Shown here piece by piece: positions 50,401 through 59,218 of a DNA stretch of 64,000 nucleotides (positions within the stretch are counted from its first letter, which is position 1; each line of letters begins with the position of its first letter). The position numbers were made by a program, and so were the translations under genes. The notes beneath the pieces were generated by a model. That model did no database searches, was not told where the DNA came from, and saw only the letters and a program-made list of their open reading frames with translations. This stretch comes from Sphingobacterium athyrii (GTDB taxonomy: Bacteria > Bacteroidota > Bacteroidia > Sphingobacteriales > Sphingobacteriaceae), in contig NZ_QCXX01000001.1 of NCBI RefSeq assembly GCF_003071065.1, positions 434,001 to 498,000 on the forward strand, given 5' to 3'.

Positions 50401-50925
50401 TTAAATATTTTTTTAAAATCAATAAATAGTTTGTTTGACTCAGACGCATTCTTTCCAGTTTCTCAGACTAAAAATGGTTACCTCGGGCAGATGATTTTAC
50501 ACCGTTATTACCACTAAAGTTAAAGCCGGTGATCACTGCAAACGTCGAATCAAAATTAAAGTTTTTCGATTGAAAATCAGCATTCACAATCTTGTCTAAG
50601 GTGTCCATATGCTAAGATTTTATGTGCTAAAACATCATCTGGGGCGTAAAACCAATTCTGCAATAAGGTAAATCCTTACAGGAATTGTAGCAATGTAGGT
50701 GTTTCTCTACAAGAAAAAATACAACAATCAAACAACACTTCTTAAACAAAAAAACCATTTAATTTTGCGTCGAAAAACATTTACCACTACAGATATCATA
50801 TTACTGACACACTAAAAATACACAGCTTTTATTTAAATATTTCCGAATAAGGATGCAACTAAACGCTTTGTATCATATAAAAATACATTAAAACAAAGAA
50901 TTCCCTTACATAAATATTTAATTAC
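50401..50925. other. Intergenic region, 525 bases, before the fimbrillin-like gene
   Basis: AT-rich. It contains a possible 46-codon minus-strand frame (50468-50608) and otherwise no convincing promoter consensus, RNA fold or repeat. The fimbrillin promoter must lie within it; a TTTG occurs near 50870 but no TAnnTTTG partner was found. Confidence 0.4.
50468..50608 (-). CDS. Possible small ORF (46 aa)
   Basis: Reads MDTLDKIVNADFQSKNF, then a Phe/Gly/Asn-rich part ending GVKSSARGNHF. The even spacing of Phe and Gly is unlike random AT-rich sequence, and it could be a small peptide gene or a relic of a larger gene. No ribosome site or partner gene is evident. Confidence 0.25.
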   Translation of the reverse strand: MDTLDKIVNADFQSKNFNFDSTFAVITGFNFSGNNGVKSSARGNHF

Positions 50926-52545
50926 ATGAATTTAAAGCCTTACCTTAATCTGAAAAACATTTTAATGCTAACCTGCATTGTACTGACGGGCTCAGGCCTT
51001 TACTCTTGTCAAAAGAGTGGTGAAACTGCTGCATTAACTGGAGAAACAGTGGTTAAAATCAATCTACAAGGCGTTGAAGCCTTTGGTGAAGATGGCAGTA
51101 ACCCTGTAGGTCAAAAGCAGGGCTCGGCTAAAGGATCGTTAGCTTCTGGCAGCACATCGGATGTTCAGGAAATGACCGTCCCTTTCGGTAACGGATGTTC
51201 CATCGATGTTGTCCTGACAAACAGTTCTGCAGCAGCTGTAAAAAAGGGATTAGTTGCCGGATCAAGTCCAAAAACCACCGCTGCTCAGGTAAGCGAGAAA
51301 CCATTGGACAAAGATATCAAATACAAAGTTGTGGTATATGACAACCAAGGCAGCTATGTAACAGAAAAAACCTATAGCTATGGTAGTGAATCAACAGCAG
51401 CGGGAATTGCGCTGGATGCTGGCAAAACCTATACCTTCATCGCGTATTCAATCAACAGCACTAGCACTGTTCCCAATATCAACAACCAAAGCACATTGTC
51501 TGCGGCAAGTCTGGACAATATCAGTGGCGATTTAATGGTTTACTCAGGTTCTTTAAAATTGAACACTGGTGTAAACAACTTAAATGTTGTTTTAAAACAT
51601 CGCTTCAGTCAGATCATCACGACTTTGACAATGGATCCAAATATGACCGGTGCGATTACAAAACTTGAAAATGCAGTGTTCAAACCAAGCTATTCTACGG
51701 CAAACTTCAAATTATCGGATGAAGCGCTTACATACAATGCCTTGAATGATGCTGGTGTGCCTGCACAGTTTCCAAGTTTAGGAAATGGTCTCCGTACAGT
51801 CGTTAGTACTCCTTCTTTATTGATCCATCCGGCAACGAGCAATGGAACACTTAAATTAGGAACGTTGACAATTGACGGTGAAACAAAATCAAACGTCAGC
51901 ATTCCAAATGTAAAAATCAATCCGGGACAAAAATATGACCTCAAACTTAATTTCAAAACCTGTACACAAGACGTAACAAGTGACGGATTAAATTGGAGCT
52001 ATCCTGAAACAACTTTTCGTGGTAAAAAAGGAATCATGAAAGATGAAACATTCTACGCCAATGGTAGCACAATCGAACGTATTTTTACAGCACCGGTAGC
52101 GAACTATGGTTTTGTCTTCGATATCACTGAGCTTGACAATGCTTTCAATATGGAAGTAAACGGTATCAGATTGGCCAAACAGGAAATCCAATTTCAGAAT
52201 GCGGGTGCTTCTTCAAAACAAAATATTCAATTTGCTGATGGAAGCAAATACGAAGGTACGGATGTACAAACCAATAAAAGAATTGGTAACATCTATGACA
52301 TGAAAGGCACGGCATCAAAACCATTAATTAAGCTTGTAATTAGCAGAACTGGTGAGGTTACAATGTTTGGAAGTAAAACTTCCGGTGGTGAGTTGTATCC
52401 ACTTGTCTTAACCAATGGCAATGCTTTCAATACATTCCCTTGGAACGGCGTACAAAGCAATGCGGTAAAAGTTACTCAACTTGTTGATGGCAGAACCGTA
52501 ATCAAAGGTATTGGAGCCGGAAAAAAGAAAATACCATGTAATTAA
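50926..52545 (+). CDS. Fimbrillin-like surface lipoprotein
   Basis: A 539-residue exported protein. The signal ends in the lipobox SGLYSC (cysteine near residue 28), followed by a short acidic, Ser/Gly-rich linker. The mature part resembles Bacteroidota fimbrillin/Mfa-like proteins: an N-terminal domain with YKVVVYDNQGSYVTEKTYSYG and GKTYTFIAYSINST, then LKHRFSQIITTLTMD and NPGQKYDLKLNFKTC, which are typical of this fold. The C-terminal 180 residues look like a separate beta domain. It is likely a surface or pilus subunit. It has a terminator and no other fimbrial genes nearby. Confidence 0.78.
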   Translation: MNLKPYLNLKNILMLTCIVLTGSGLYSCQKSGETAALTGETVVKINLQGVEAFGEDGSNPVGQKQGSAKGSLASGSTSDVQEMTVPFGNGCSIDVVLTNSSAAAVKKGLVAGSSPKTTAAQVSEKPLDKDIKYKVVVYDNQGSYVTEKTYSYGSESTAAGIALDAGKTYTFIAYSINSTSTVPNINNQSTLSAASLDNISGDLMVYSGSLKLNTGVNNLNVVLKHRFSQIITTLTMDPNMTGAITKLENAVFKPSYSTANFKLSDEALTYNALNDAGVPAQFPSLGNGLRTVVSTPSLLIHPATSNGTLKLGTLTIDGETKSNVSIPNVKINPGQKYDLKLNFKTCTQDVTSDGLNWSYPETTFRGKKGIMKDETFYANGSTIERIFTAPVANYGFVFDITELDNAFNMEVNGIRLAKQEIQFQNAGASSKQNIQFADGSKYEGTDVQTNKRIGNIYDMKGTASKPLIKLVISRTGEVTMFGSKTSGGELYPLVLTNGNAFNTFPWNGVQSNAVKVTQLVDGRTVIKGIGAGKKKIPCN

Positions 52546-52562
52546 TAATTTAGGTATAAATA

Positions 52563-52606
52563 AAAGAGAGCCCTCTTAAACATAAAGTTTTAAGGGGGCT
52601 CTCTTT
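52563..52606 (+). terminator. Terminator after the fimbrillin-like gene
   Basis: An 18-bp imperfect stem with core GAGAGCCC/GGGCTCTC (52563-52580 with 52588-52606), then TTT. It lies between convergent genes and overlaps the 3' end of the AraC gene. Confidence 0.82.
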
Positions 52607-53404
52607 TTAAGCTCCATGATCTTTCTGTAAGATTTTGCTGAGGTGACTTACGTCTGTCAGTCCAAACTCATCTGCAATTTCCTTTAAAATCATCCGCCCT
52701 GCTGCGATACGTTGTCGAATAAGCGTATTCCGGTAACGCAGAATATATGCCCTTATGGTCATCCCAACCTGACGTTTGAAATAGGTACCCAAATAATCAG
52801 GCGAAATATTAAAATGAGGGGCCATAACCTGCGACTTCAATAAATTGGGCGTATAGATATTTTTATGGATATAGCAAAACATCGCCTGTAGGTCGCGGCT
52901 TCTACTTCCATCTGTCTGTAATTCGGGCATATTTCTCACCAGAATCGTAGTTATGCCAAGCAACTGATACCAGATCAAGTCTTGATTGGCAAAGGCATCG
53001 TGTTTTAATGAAGCAACGACCTGAAACAGTAGGTGAACAGTCAAGAGATCAGCAGCAAGTAGCGGAAATCCATGCTGATGGGTCTCCCTGCTTTTTACCA
53101 AATACTCCAATTGTCGGGTTAGCACACCCGAATCGGCAGCATACCGATGGCTATATGCATCTGTAAATTTTAAATAAATAAAATGCGTCTCTTGTTCAAT
53201 CTCAAAATAGTGGTACTCTTCTGGCCCAATAAAGAAAACAGCCCCGCTTTGGTAAGGGACAGTATGACCATTGATCACATGTACACCCCTTCCACGCACA
53301 ATAAAAATAAATTCGTAGTGATTATGATTATGTTCAGGATGTGTCCATTCAGCGGCTTTAAATTCTGACACCAGAACAGGCTCAAATTGTCGATAGCGTT
53401 TCAT
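52607..53404 (-). CDS. AraC-family transcriptional regulator
   Basis: A 265-residue regulator with a cupin sensor: WTHPEHNHNHYEFIFIVRGRG has the histidines of a cupin metal or ligand site, followed by GAVFFIGPEEYHYFE. The C-terminal double helix-turn-helix is MAPHFNISPDYLGTYFKRQVG and LKEIADEFGLTDVSHLSKILQ. It is divergent from the SDR-family reductase gene, with 82 bases between start codons if the SDR begins at 53487, so that gene is the likely target. Confidence 0.88.
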   Translation of the reverse strand: MKRYRQFEPVLVSEFKAAEWTHPEHNHNHYEFIFIVRGRGVHVINGHTVPYQSGAVFFIGPEEYHYFEIEQETHFIYLKFTDAYSHRYAADSGVLTRQLEYLVKSRETHQHGFPLLAADLLTVHLLFQVVASLKHDAFANQDLIWYQLLGITTILVRNMPELQTDGSRSRDLQAMFCYIHKNIYTPNLLKSQVMAPHFNISPDYLGTYFKRQVGMTIRAYILRYRNTLIRQRIAAGRMILKEIADEFGLTDVSHLSKILQKDHGA

Positions 53405-53486
53405 TTAAGAAATGTACAAAATTATAGCCGATTTTTACATCCCGCCCGATCGGATCAACACTAATTTTGTTAAAAAAGAAATCCAT

Positions 53487-54542
53487 ATGGAAACAACAAA
53501 CAACACGGCATTAATCGTCGGGGCAAATGGTGTCATCAGCACAAACCTCATTGACTATCTTAGCAGCCTTGGAAATTGGGACATCATTGCATTATCCCGT
53601 CGCGGCGGAACCGATCGCGGCCACGTGCATTATATTGCAGTAGATTTATTGGATTTAGAGGACACTGTCAACAAACTAAACTCATTAACAACCGTAACCC
53701 ACATTTTTTACGCAGCTTATCAGGACCGGGAAAGTTGGGCTGCATTGGTCGAACCTAATTTGAGGATGTTGATCAATGTCATAACGGCTATTGAGCCCGT
53801 AGCCAAATCCCTACAACATGTGAGTCTTATGCAGGGTTATAAAGTATATGGTGCGCATCTTGGCCCATTTAAAACGCCAGCCAAAGAATCGGATGCTGGT
53901 CATATGCCTCCTGAATTTAATACCAGCCAGCTACAGTACCTGCAACAGCAACAGATTGGCAAACAGTGGACCTGGTCCGCGATCCGGCCATCGGTTGTGG
54001 GTGGAACAGCGCCCGGCAACCCGATGAACCTTGCACTGCTGATAGCTGTATATGCTACTATTTCCAAAAAATTAAATATTCCACTTCGTTTTCCGGGGAA
54101 ACCCGGTGCCTATGGCAAACTGTTGGAGATGACCGATGCCAACTTATTGGCAAAGGCGACTGTATGGGCGGCTACGGAGCCGCATGCTGCCAATCAGGCC
54201 TTCAATATTAATAATGGTGACTTATTCCGTTGGGAAGATCTCTGGCCCAAGATTGCGAAATATTTCAAGATGGAAGTCGACGCACCCTTACCCATACCTC
54301 TACAGACGATGATGTCCGACAAAGCAGATATATGGGAAGATATAAGGGCCCAACATGGATTGAATTATACTTATACAGAAGTATCTGCCTGGGCTTTTGG
54401 CGATTTTGTTTTCTCTTGGGATTATGACTTTTTTGCGGATGGCAGTAAAGCACGAAGAATGGGATTTCATGAGTTCGTTGATACCGAGCAGATGTTTTTT
54501 CGTCTATTCGACGAAATGCGGAATAAACAAATTATCCCTTAA
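53487..54542 (+). CDS. NAD(P)-dependent SDR-family reductase (PRISE-like)
   Basis: About 351 residues from ATG 53487 (METTNNTALIVGANG). The frame begins earlier at 53412, but that start leaves only seven bases to the divergent araC-type gene and precedes a poor N-terminus. The Rossmann motif is IVGANGVISTNL, a variant of GxxGxxG. Further features are ALSRRGG, THIFYAAYQDRESW, HVSLMQGYKVYGAH with the YGxH segment, and WTWSAIRPSVVGG. This matches progesterone-5-beta-reductase/iridoid-synthase-like (PRISE) proteins, which reduce enones. The bacterial substrate is unknown. The divergent AraC regulator probably controls it. Confidence 0.86.
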   Translation: METTNNTALIVGANGVISTNLIDYLSSLGNWDIIALSRRGGTDRGHVHYIAVDLLDLEDTVNKLNSLTTVTHIFYAAYQDRESWAALVEPNLRMLINVITAIEPVAKSLQHVSLMQGYKVYGAHLGPFKTPAKESDAGHMPPEFNTSQLQYLQQQQIGKQWTWSAIRPSVVGGTAPGNPMNLALLIAVYATISKKLNIPLRFPGKPGAYGKLLEMTDANLLAKATVWAATEPHAANQAFNINNGDLFRWEDLWPKIAKYFKMEVDAPLPIPLQTMMSDKADIWEDIRAQHGLNYTYTEVSAWAFGDFVFSWDYDFFADGSKARRMGFHEFVDTEQMFFRLFDEMRNKQIIP

Positions 54543-54547
54543 TAGCA

Positions 54548-54588
54548 TTTCTCTTCATGGTGATTTTGATGATCGCCATGAAGAGAAA
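54548..54588. terminator. Bidirectional terminator between SDR and RidA genes
   Basis: TTTCTCTTCATGG (54548-54560) pairs with CCATGAAGAGAAA (54576-54588), extended inward by GTGAT/ATCGC pairs. T runs follow in the minus direction and A-rich sequence in the plus direction. Confidence 0.8.
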
Positions 54589-54598
54589 AATCAACTTG

Positions 54599-54994
54599 TT
54601 ATTTGACCACTGTAGCTTCCAATTCGACCTTCAGCGTCTCAAATAATCCTACAACTTCCAGCGCTGTTAATGCCTGTTCAATTTGGTGTTTGGCAATCCA
54701 TTCCTGAAGTATCGGGAAATGTGGCCAAAGTTCTCGCATGGAAGTGGTATATAGGTTTAAGCGCACAATTCCGCTACACAAATAGCCAGCTGTCTGAATA
54801 ACGTTTTCTAGATTGGCAATAGCCTGTCTCAGTTGGGACTCCATGTCTTTATCACTAGAAATTCCGTCATCAGCTATTGCCGCCTGTCCGGAACAATACA
54901 AGGTCCCCGCTACATTTTTTACTTCAACAGCCTGCACGTAACTCCGTTGCCGTTGCCACGTCCATGGGTTAATCGATCTTCTATTCATTTTCAC
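54599..54994 (-). CDS. RidA (YjgF/YER057c/UK114) family protein
   Basis: A 131-residue member of the RidA superfamily, which hydrolyses reactive enamine/imine intermediates or acts as a relative of unknown substrate. Typical parts are the start INPWTWQRQRSYVQAVEV, then LYCSGQAAIADDG, LRQAIANLENVIQTAGY and LTALEVVGLFETLKVELEATV. The archetypal catalytic Arg region (R-x-x-x-Q-x-x-L) is changed, so it belongs to an Rid subgroup rather than RidA proper. It lies 86 bases downstream of the Crp-type gene, same strand. Confidence 0.86.
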   Translation of the reverse strand: MKMNRRSINPWTWQRQRSYVQAVEVKNVAGTLYCSGQAAIADDGISSDKDMESQLRQAIANLENVIQTAGYLCSGIVRLNLYTTSMRELWPHFPILQEWIAKHQIEQALTALEVVGLFETLKVELEATVVK

Positions 54995-55080
54995 AACATT
55001 TTGATGTACAACAAAATTGTGAAATGGCAGATGTAAATACCCTTGATAAAACGCACAATTTTTGCGTGACAGAAGTCACA

Positions 55081-55644
55081 TCACCGCGGCAGCCGGCTTA
55101 GAGCCTCCCGAGAAACGCCTAAATAGGCTGCAAGTAATGATTTCGGAACACGCTGTACCAGCGTGGGGTATTTTTTCAGGAGTTGTTCATAGCGTTCTTT
55201 AATCCCTACTGTCATTGTTGAAATAATGCGTTGCTGCGCAGCGATAAAGCCTTGATAAGCCTTCTCCAGAAAAAAATGCTCTAATTGGGGCATTGCAGCG
55301 CATAGTTTTCTATAGTCAGTCAAACGGAGGCAAAGTACCTCCGTATCTTCAACACATTCAAGTGACATCGTGGCCCTCGATTCCGTATAAAAAGCGGCAA
55401 AGTCAGTCTCCCACCAATCTTCCTGTGCAAAACCGACAATATGCTCCTTTCCGGTATCGTCAGAATAAACGAGTTTTAAAAGTCCTTTGAGTACAAAAAA
55501 GTTGCATGGTACCAGCGCTCCTTCCTGAATCAAAAATTGATGTTTTTTGTATTTTTTATAGCTAAAAAAAGAAGAAATCGTTTCAAATTCAGTATCGTCA
55601 AGAGGTACAATACGTTCTATATGATCTCTTAATTGATTCATCAT
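55081..55644 (-). CDS. Crp/Fnr-family transcriptional regulator
   Basis: A 187-residue regulator. Residues 15-115 form a cyclic-nucleotide-binding beta-roll (KKHQFLIQEGALVPCNFFVLKGLLKLVY, then KEHIVGFAQEDWW); the cAMP-contacting residues of true Crp are not clearly kept. The C-terminal helix-turn-helix ends LLAAYLGVSREALSRLPR, which is short, so only a reduced winged helix remains, as in many Bacteroidota relatives. The IS element inserted 66 bases upstream of its start codon may have displaced its promoter. The downstream RidA gene may be cotranscribed. Confidence 0.85.
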   Translation of the reverse strand: MMNQLRDHIERIVPLDDTEFETISSFFSYKKYKKHQFLIQEGALVPCNFFVLKGLLKLVYSDDTGKEHIVGFAQEDWWETDFAAFYTESRATMSLECVEDTEVLCLRLTDYRKLCAAMPQLEHFFLEKAYQGFIAAQQRIISTMTVGIKERYEQLLKKYPTLVQRVPKSLLAAYLGVSREALSRLPR

Positions 55645-55701
55645 TGTATAAAATTTGGTTGCTAAAAATACAATTTTCTTACATCATTTTGCCGGTTTCT
55701 T

Positions 55702-55710
55702 GGACAAACT
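55702..55710. repeat. Target-site duplication of the IS element, left copy
   Basis: GGACAAACT directly abuts the left inverted repeat and is repeated exactly at 56945-56953 beyond the right end. A 9-bp duplication is within the range known for ISAs1-family insertions. Confidence 0.9.
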
Positions 55711-56944
55711 CAGGGCTAACGCATTAAAAATAAAAAATTCAGGAGAGTTTCCACATTTTTAGGTTTTCGATGTTGGTAAAATGTGTTTCGTTAAAGTTCT
55801 GATGGAGGTATCTTTGTTCCATCATGTTAGAGAAAAAGAGTACCCTCCATCACTATTTTGAACAGTTTCCCGACCACCGGATTAACCGGAACAAGAGGCA
55901 TCTTTTGAGTGACATCATCATTCTGTCGATCCTTGGTGTACTTTGTGGTGCTGAATCCTGGGATTCCATTGAGGCTTTCGGTAAAACCAAGCTTGGTTTT
56001 CTCAAAGGTTTTCTCAAACTGCCTCATGGGATTCCCTCACACGACACGATCAATCGTGTCTTCAGCGGTCTTCGGCCCAAGTTGTTTGAAAAAATGTTCG
56101 TAGAATGGGCAGGTAGCCTGAAGAATGAGTCGATCAAAAAGGAGGTCATCAGTATAGATGGGAAGAGCATTAGGGGTTCAAGGGATAGTTTTCATTCCCA
56201 GAGTCCAATACACATGGTGAGCGCATGGGCATCCAGTAATGAGCTGGTATTGGGACAATTGAAAGTCTCTGATAAGAGCAACGAGATCACCGCAATCCCC
56301 CTTTTATTGGAACTGCTGGACATAGAAGGGAGCATCGTGACCATAGATGCTATGGGTACCCAAGTCGATATTGCACAGAAGATCGTAGAGAACAAGGCGG
56401 ATTATATCCTATCGGTCAAGGGAAACCAACAGGAACTATCGGATCAGATAAAGGGTCGATTTGAAAACCAGCTTCCAGCAGACGCAGATCTCGCCCAGGA
56501 GAAAGGGCACGGACGCATAGAAAGCCGTAAATGCGAGGTGATCACCGACCTTACCTTCATAGACAACAGTATTTCATGGGCTTCAATAAAATCGGTGGTA
56601 CGCATAAGTTCCACAAGGGAGATAGGAAACAAGGTGACCACAGAACAGCGCTATTATATCAGCAGCTTGAGTGAAAAAGCGGCACATTTCAATAGTTATA
56701 TCAGGTTACACTGGGGCGTGGAAAACAAGTTGCACTGGTCACTGGATATGATATTTAATGAGGACAGGCAAAGAAAGAGAACAAAGAATGCGGCCGACAA
56801 CTTCTCATATATTAGAAAAATAGGACTCAATCTGCTCAAAAAGGATACATCAAAGGGCTCATTGGTTACAAAGAGACTCAAAGCGGGATGGGATGATAAG
56901 TATCTAATGCAAATTTTTAATCAAATTTAAATGCGTTGACCCTG
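55711..56944 (+). mobile_element. ISAs1-family insertion sequence, complete (1234 bp)
   Basis: Ends are CAGGGCTAACGCATTAAAA (55711-55729) and, reverse-complemented, CAGGGTCAACGCATTTAAA (56944-56926), matching at 16 of 19 positions. A single full-length transposase fills it, and a 9-bp duplication flanks it. The perfect flanks suggest a recent or at least undecayed insertion. It lies ten bases downstream of the DUF4421 stop and 66 bases upstream of the Crp-type start, both on the minus strand. Confidence 0.92.
55824..56930 (+). CDS. ISAs1-family DDE transposase
   Basis: A 368-residue DDE transposase, full length for the family. It starts with the DDE_Tnp_1-associated N-domain (LHHYFEQFPDHRINRNKRH, then ILGVLCGAESWDSIEAFG) and HDTINRVFSGL. 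The catalytic core includes VISIDGKSIRGS (first Asp), VTIDAMGTQ (second Asp), ADYILSVKGNQ and the late HWGVENKLHWSLDMIFNED with the probable Glu. No stop or frameshift is present. The stop codon falls inside the right inverted repeat, as is common in compact IS elements. Confidence 0.94.
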   Translation: MLEKKSTLHHYFEQFPDHRINRNKRHLLSDIIILSILGVLCGAESWDSIEAFGKTKLGFLKGFLKLPHGIPSHDTINRVFSGLRPKLFEKMFVEWAGSLKNESIKKEVISIDGKSIRGSRDSFHSQSPIHMVSAWASSNELVLGQLKVSDKSNEITAIPLLLELLDIEGSIVTIDAMGTQVDIAQKIVENKADYILSVKGNQQELSDQIKGRFENQLPADADLAQEKGHGRIESRKCEVITDLTFIDNSISWASIKSVVRISSTREIGNKVTTEQRYYISSLSEKAAHFNSYIRLHWGVENKLHWSLDMIFNEDRQRKRTKNAADNFSYIRKIGLNLLKKDTSKGSLVTKRLKAGWDDKYLMQIFNQI

Positions 56945-56953
56945 GGACAAACT
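56945..56953. repeat. Target-site duplication of the IS element, right copy
   Basis: GGACAAACT, exact copy of 55702-55710, starting one base after the right inverted repeat. Confidence 0.9.
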
Positions 56954-56963
56954 GCTATTCCGC

Positions 56964-57881
56964 TCAACCTGATCCAAGTTTGCTAAAAGAAAAGTTAATT
57001 TGTTTGGTTACTGACAGCTGCAGAGTGATATTGGTTACGGTATAGTCTTTTTTTGTTTCAAAAAAGTTCATTTTGTTATTGATCATCATCCCGTAGCTGA
57101 AAGACCAATCATCCTTGGTGTAGCTGGCCACTGTTCTTGCCAATACAGTTGGGTAAATTTTAAAATGAAACTTCTTAAAATTTTCGAGGTCATTTCCGAT
57201 GTTAAAACCAATTGTTGTATATGCCGTAATCAACCAATGCTGATCTAAAACCCAAGAATATACATATCCTCCCTGTGCACCGATCTGTAGATTATCGAGA
57301 TTCTGTACAAGATTTCCTTCAGCCCCTTCAAAGTCCCGCAGTCGATGCCAATATAGGTTGGTTCCTAGCAGAAAGCTGCCTGCACTCTGAAGCTGTCGTT
57401 CGCTTCGCTCAAAAGCTGCCTTCAATGAAAATTGTGTGTGATTAAACAGGTAGGTCTGTTCGAGTCCCATCTGATTGATTTTCATTTCCGGAAAAAGATT
57501 GATGTCCCTTCCATCCATGGCAAAGAAACCTTTATAACGTTGAAAATAGATGTCCGTCACAAACTTTCGTCCATACCGATGGATCTGGAAGTCTGTCGAA
57601 CTGGTTTTACCGTATGTTTTATCTTTTAATGAAACGATCTTTGTGCCTACTAAAAAATTAATCATAGTGTTTCTGATCCCCAGCCCCACGCCCACTTTCA
57701 TCGGATAATTCGGTTCGAAAGTCCTGTCCTCGGTGGTCATGTTGACCGCGCTTGTTGATAGATAACTCGTTAACCAGGAAGCATTGGGATAGGTATAAAT
57801 AAATGTCGTGTCAATTTCCTGTCCTTTTGAACAGAACGATAATAAACACATCGTAATAAATAGCACAATGTTCTTAAGCAT
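56964..57881 (-). CDS. DUF4421 outer-membrane protein
   Basis: About 305 residues from ATG 57881 (MLKNIVLFITMCLLSFCSKGQ); the frame opens at 57905, but the internal start gives a clean signal peptide. The mature protein is a beta-barrel-like DUF4421 member: YPMKVGVGLGIRNTMINFLVG, GRKFVTDIYFQRYKGFF, FPEMKINQMGLEQTYLF and FLLGTNLYWHRL. It ends in alternating strands, VTNITLQLSVTKQINFSF. Function unknown. The IS element lies just past its stop codon and does not interrupt it. It is divergent from the ECF sigma operon. Confidence 0.84.
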   Translation of the reverse strand: MLKNIVLFITMCLLSFCSKGQEIDTTFIYTYPNASWLTSYLSTSAVNMTTEDRTFEPNYPMKVGVGLGIRNTMINFLVGTKIVSLKDKTYGKTSSTDFQIHRYGRKFVTDIYFQRYKGFFAMDGRDINLFPEMKINQMGLEQTYLFNHTQFSLKAAFERSERQLQSAGSFLLGTNLYWHRLRDFEGAEGNLVQNLDNLQIGAQGGYVYSWVLDQHWLITAYTTIGFNIGNDLENFKKFHFKIYPTVLARTVASYTKDDWSFSYGMMINNKMNFFETKKDYTVTNITLQLSVTKQINFSFSKLGSG

Positions 57882-58122
57882 TAAAAACGGACATAAAGTT
57901 TTCAATAAAATAAGCAGTATAAATCTATGTGGTGAATATACAGCTTATAGGATAAAAACGATAACTTTCCATGCGAGGCTTTATTACAATCTTCTTCTCC
58001 GCAAAGAAATTCGGCAAAAAGACAAAAACAAAACAAACTAAAAATCAATCAGATAAACAATTTTAAATACTTATTTTTAAATTTAATGCAACCTAAAAAT
58101 AATTTATGGGTCTTAATTATCC

Positions 58123-58725
58123 GTGAGCACAACAACAACGATACAACCTGAGGCTGACCGGGAACTAATCTCTAAGATCCTGAAACGGGATCCGCATGCT
58201 TTCAAAAAGCTCATCGTCGATCACGAGAAACTTGTTGCTCATTTCGTTTATAAAATGATCCCAGTCGCCGCTGACCGACGGGATATCATACAGGATGTCT
58301 ATATCAAGGTGTACAATAATCTGGGACATTTTCGCTTTCAGAGCAAATTATCCACCTGGATCGGACAAATTACCTATAATACCTGTTTGCATTATCTACG
58401 GAAAAAGCGTCCACTGTTGTTAGCGAGCTTTTTCGAAGAAAGTGACCTATCCTATGTTGATTATAAAATAGCACATGCATCCGCCAATGCGACGGAAGAA
58501 GGACTGTATGCGCGTGAGCTCACAGAAACGATAGCACAAGCGGTGAAACAGCTCCCGGCATTATATCAAACACTGATCGGATTACATTACCAACAGGAAC
58601 TTAGTTTACAGGAGATTTCAGAAATCACACAATTACCGGAGGGTACCATAAAGTCTTATTTGTTTCGTGCACGCAAGCAATTAAAAGACATTCTATTAAA
58701 ATCACAAAAAAGGGAGGAATTATGA
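58123..58725 (+). CDS. ECF-type RNA polymerase sigma factor
   Basis: A 200-residue extracytoplasmic-function sigma factor. The start is GTG 58123 (MSTTTTIQPEADRELISKIL). Region 2 contains FKKLIVDHEKLVAHFVYKM and DIIQDVYIKVYNNLGHFRFQSKLSTWIGQITYNTCLHYLRK. Region 4 contains LPALYQTLIGLHYQQELSLQEISEITQLPEGTIKSYLFRARKQLK. It overlaps the next gene by four bases (ATGA), and that gene encodes a zinc-finger anti-sigma factor, a regulator pair. No SusC/SusD genes follow; instead three membrane-associated genes are cotranscribed. Confidence 0.93.
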   Translation: MSTTTTIQPEADRELISKILKRDPHAFKKLIVDHEKLVAHFVYKMIPVAADRRDIIQDVYIKVYNNLGHFRFQSKLSTWIGQITYNTCLHYLRKKRPLLLASFFEESDLSYVDYKIAHASANATEEGLYARELTETIAQAVKQLPALYQTLIGLHYQQELSLQEISEITQLPEGTIKSYLFRARKQLKDILLKSQKREEL

Positions 58726-59198
58726 ACATCGCACATTTAACAGAAGAACAGCTGCAGACTCTTGCTGATTCCACTGACGGCACAGCAAGTTTGGAAATGG
58801 ATCATATTTCCACCTGTGCAATATGTAGAATTAAATTTGAAAATTATCAGTCAATCAACTTGGCTATCCAAGAATTACCCATAACCACCTTTGATCCGGA
58901 TTTACCGGATGATATTGTCAACATGCTGATCCCCCAAAAGATTCCGATTCACTGGGCAGCCCTGGTGGCGGCTACCCTGGGCGGTATATTGGTTACGGTC
59001 AGCGCTGTTATCTATGGTAAACAATTTGTAGTCCTATTTATTCAGCTTCCCACCATAATGCGTTATTTATTTGCCATCTTGCCGCTTTCTTTTATTTGTA
59101 TACAGAGCATACTATACCTAATACGGTATCGACAAAAATTGAACATGATCATAAAAAAACAGATTATTTTGCAACCTAAATCGGATCTCTGGATCTGA
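58722..59198 (+). CDS. Zinc-finger anti-sigma factor, membrane-bound
   Basis: A 158-residue protein. The N-terminal cytosolic domain has the ZAS-type H28-x3-C32-x2-C35 motif (HISTCAICRIKF) that binds and holds an ECF sigma factor. Two hydrophobic segments follow at about 83-108 (WAALVAATLGGILVTVSAVI) and 112-140 (LFAILPLSFICIQSILYLI). The ATGA overlap with the sigma gene ensures stoichiometric synthesis. Release of the sigma factor might be by a conformational signal or by proteolysis; the downstream retropepsin-like protein is an obvious but unproven partner. Confidence 0.85.
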   Translation: MNIAHLTEEQLQTLADSTDGTASLEMDHISTCAICRIKFENYQSINLAIQELPITTFDPDLPDDIVNMLIPQKIPIHWAALVAATLGGILVTVSAVIYGKQFVVLFIQLPTIMRYLFAILPLSFICIQSILYLIRYRQKLNMIIKKQIILQPKSDLWI

Positions 59199-59218
59199 TA
59201 TACTATAAAATCAATTGT

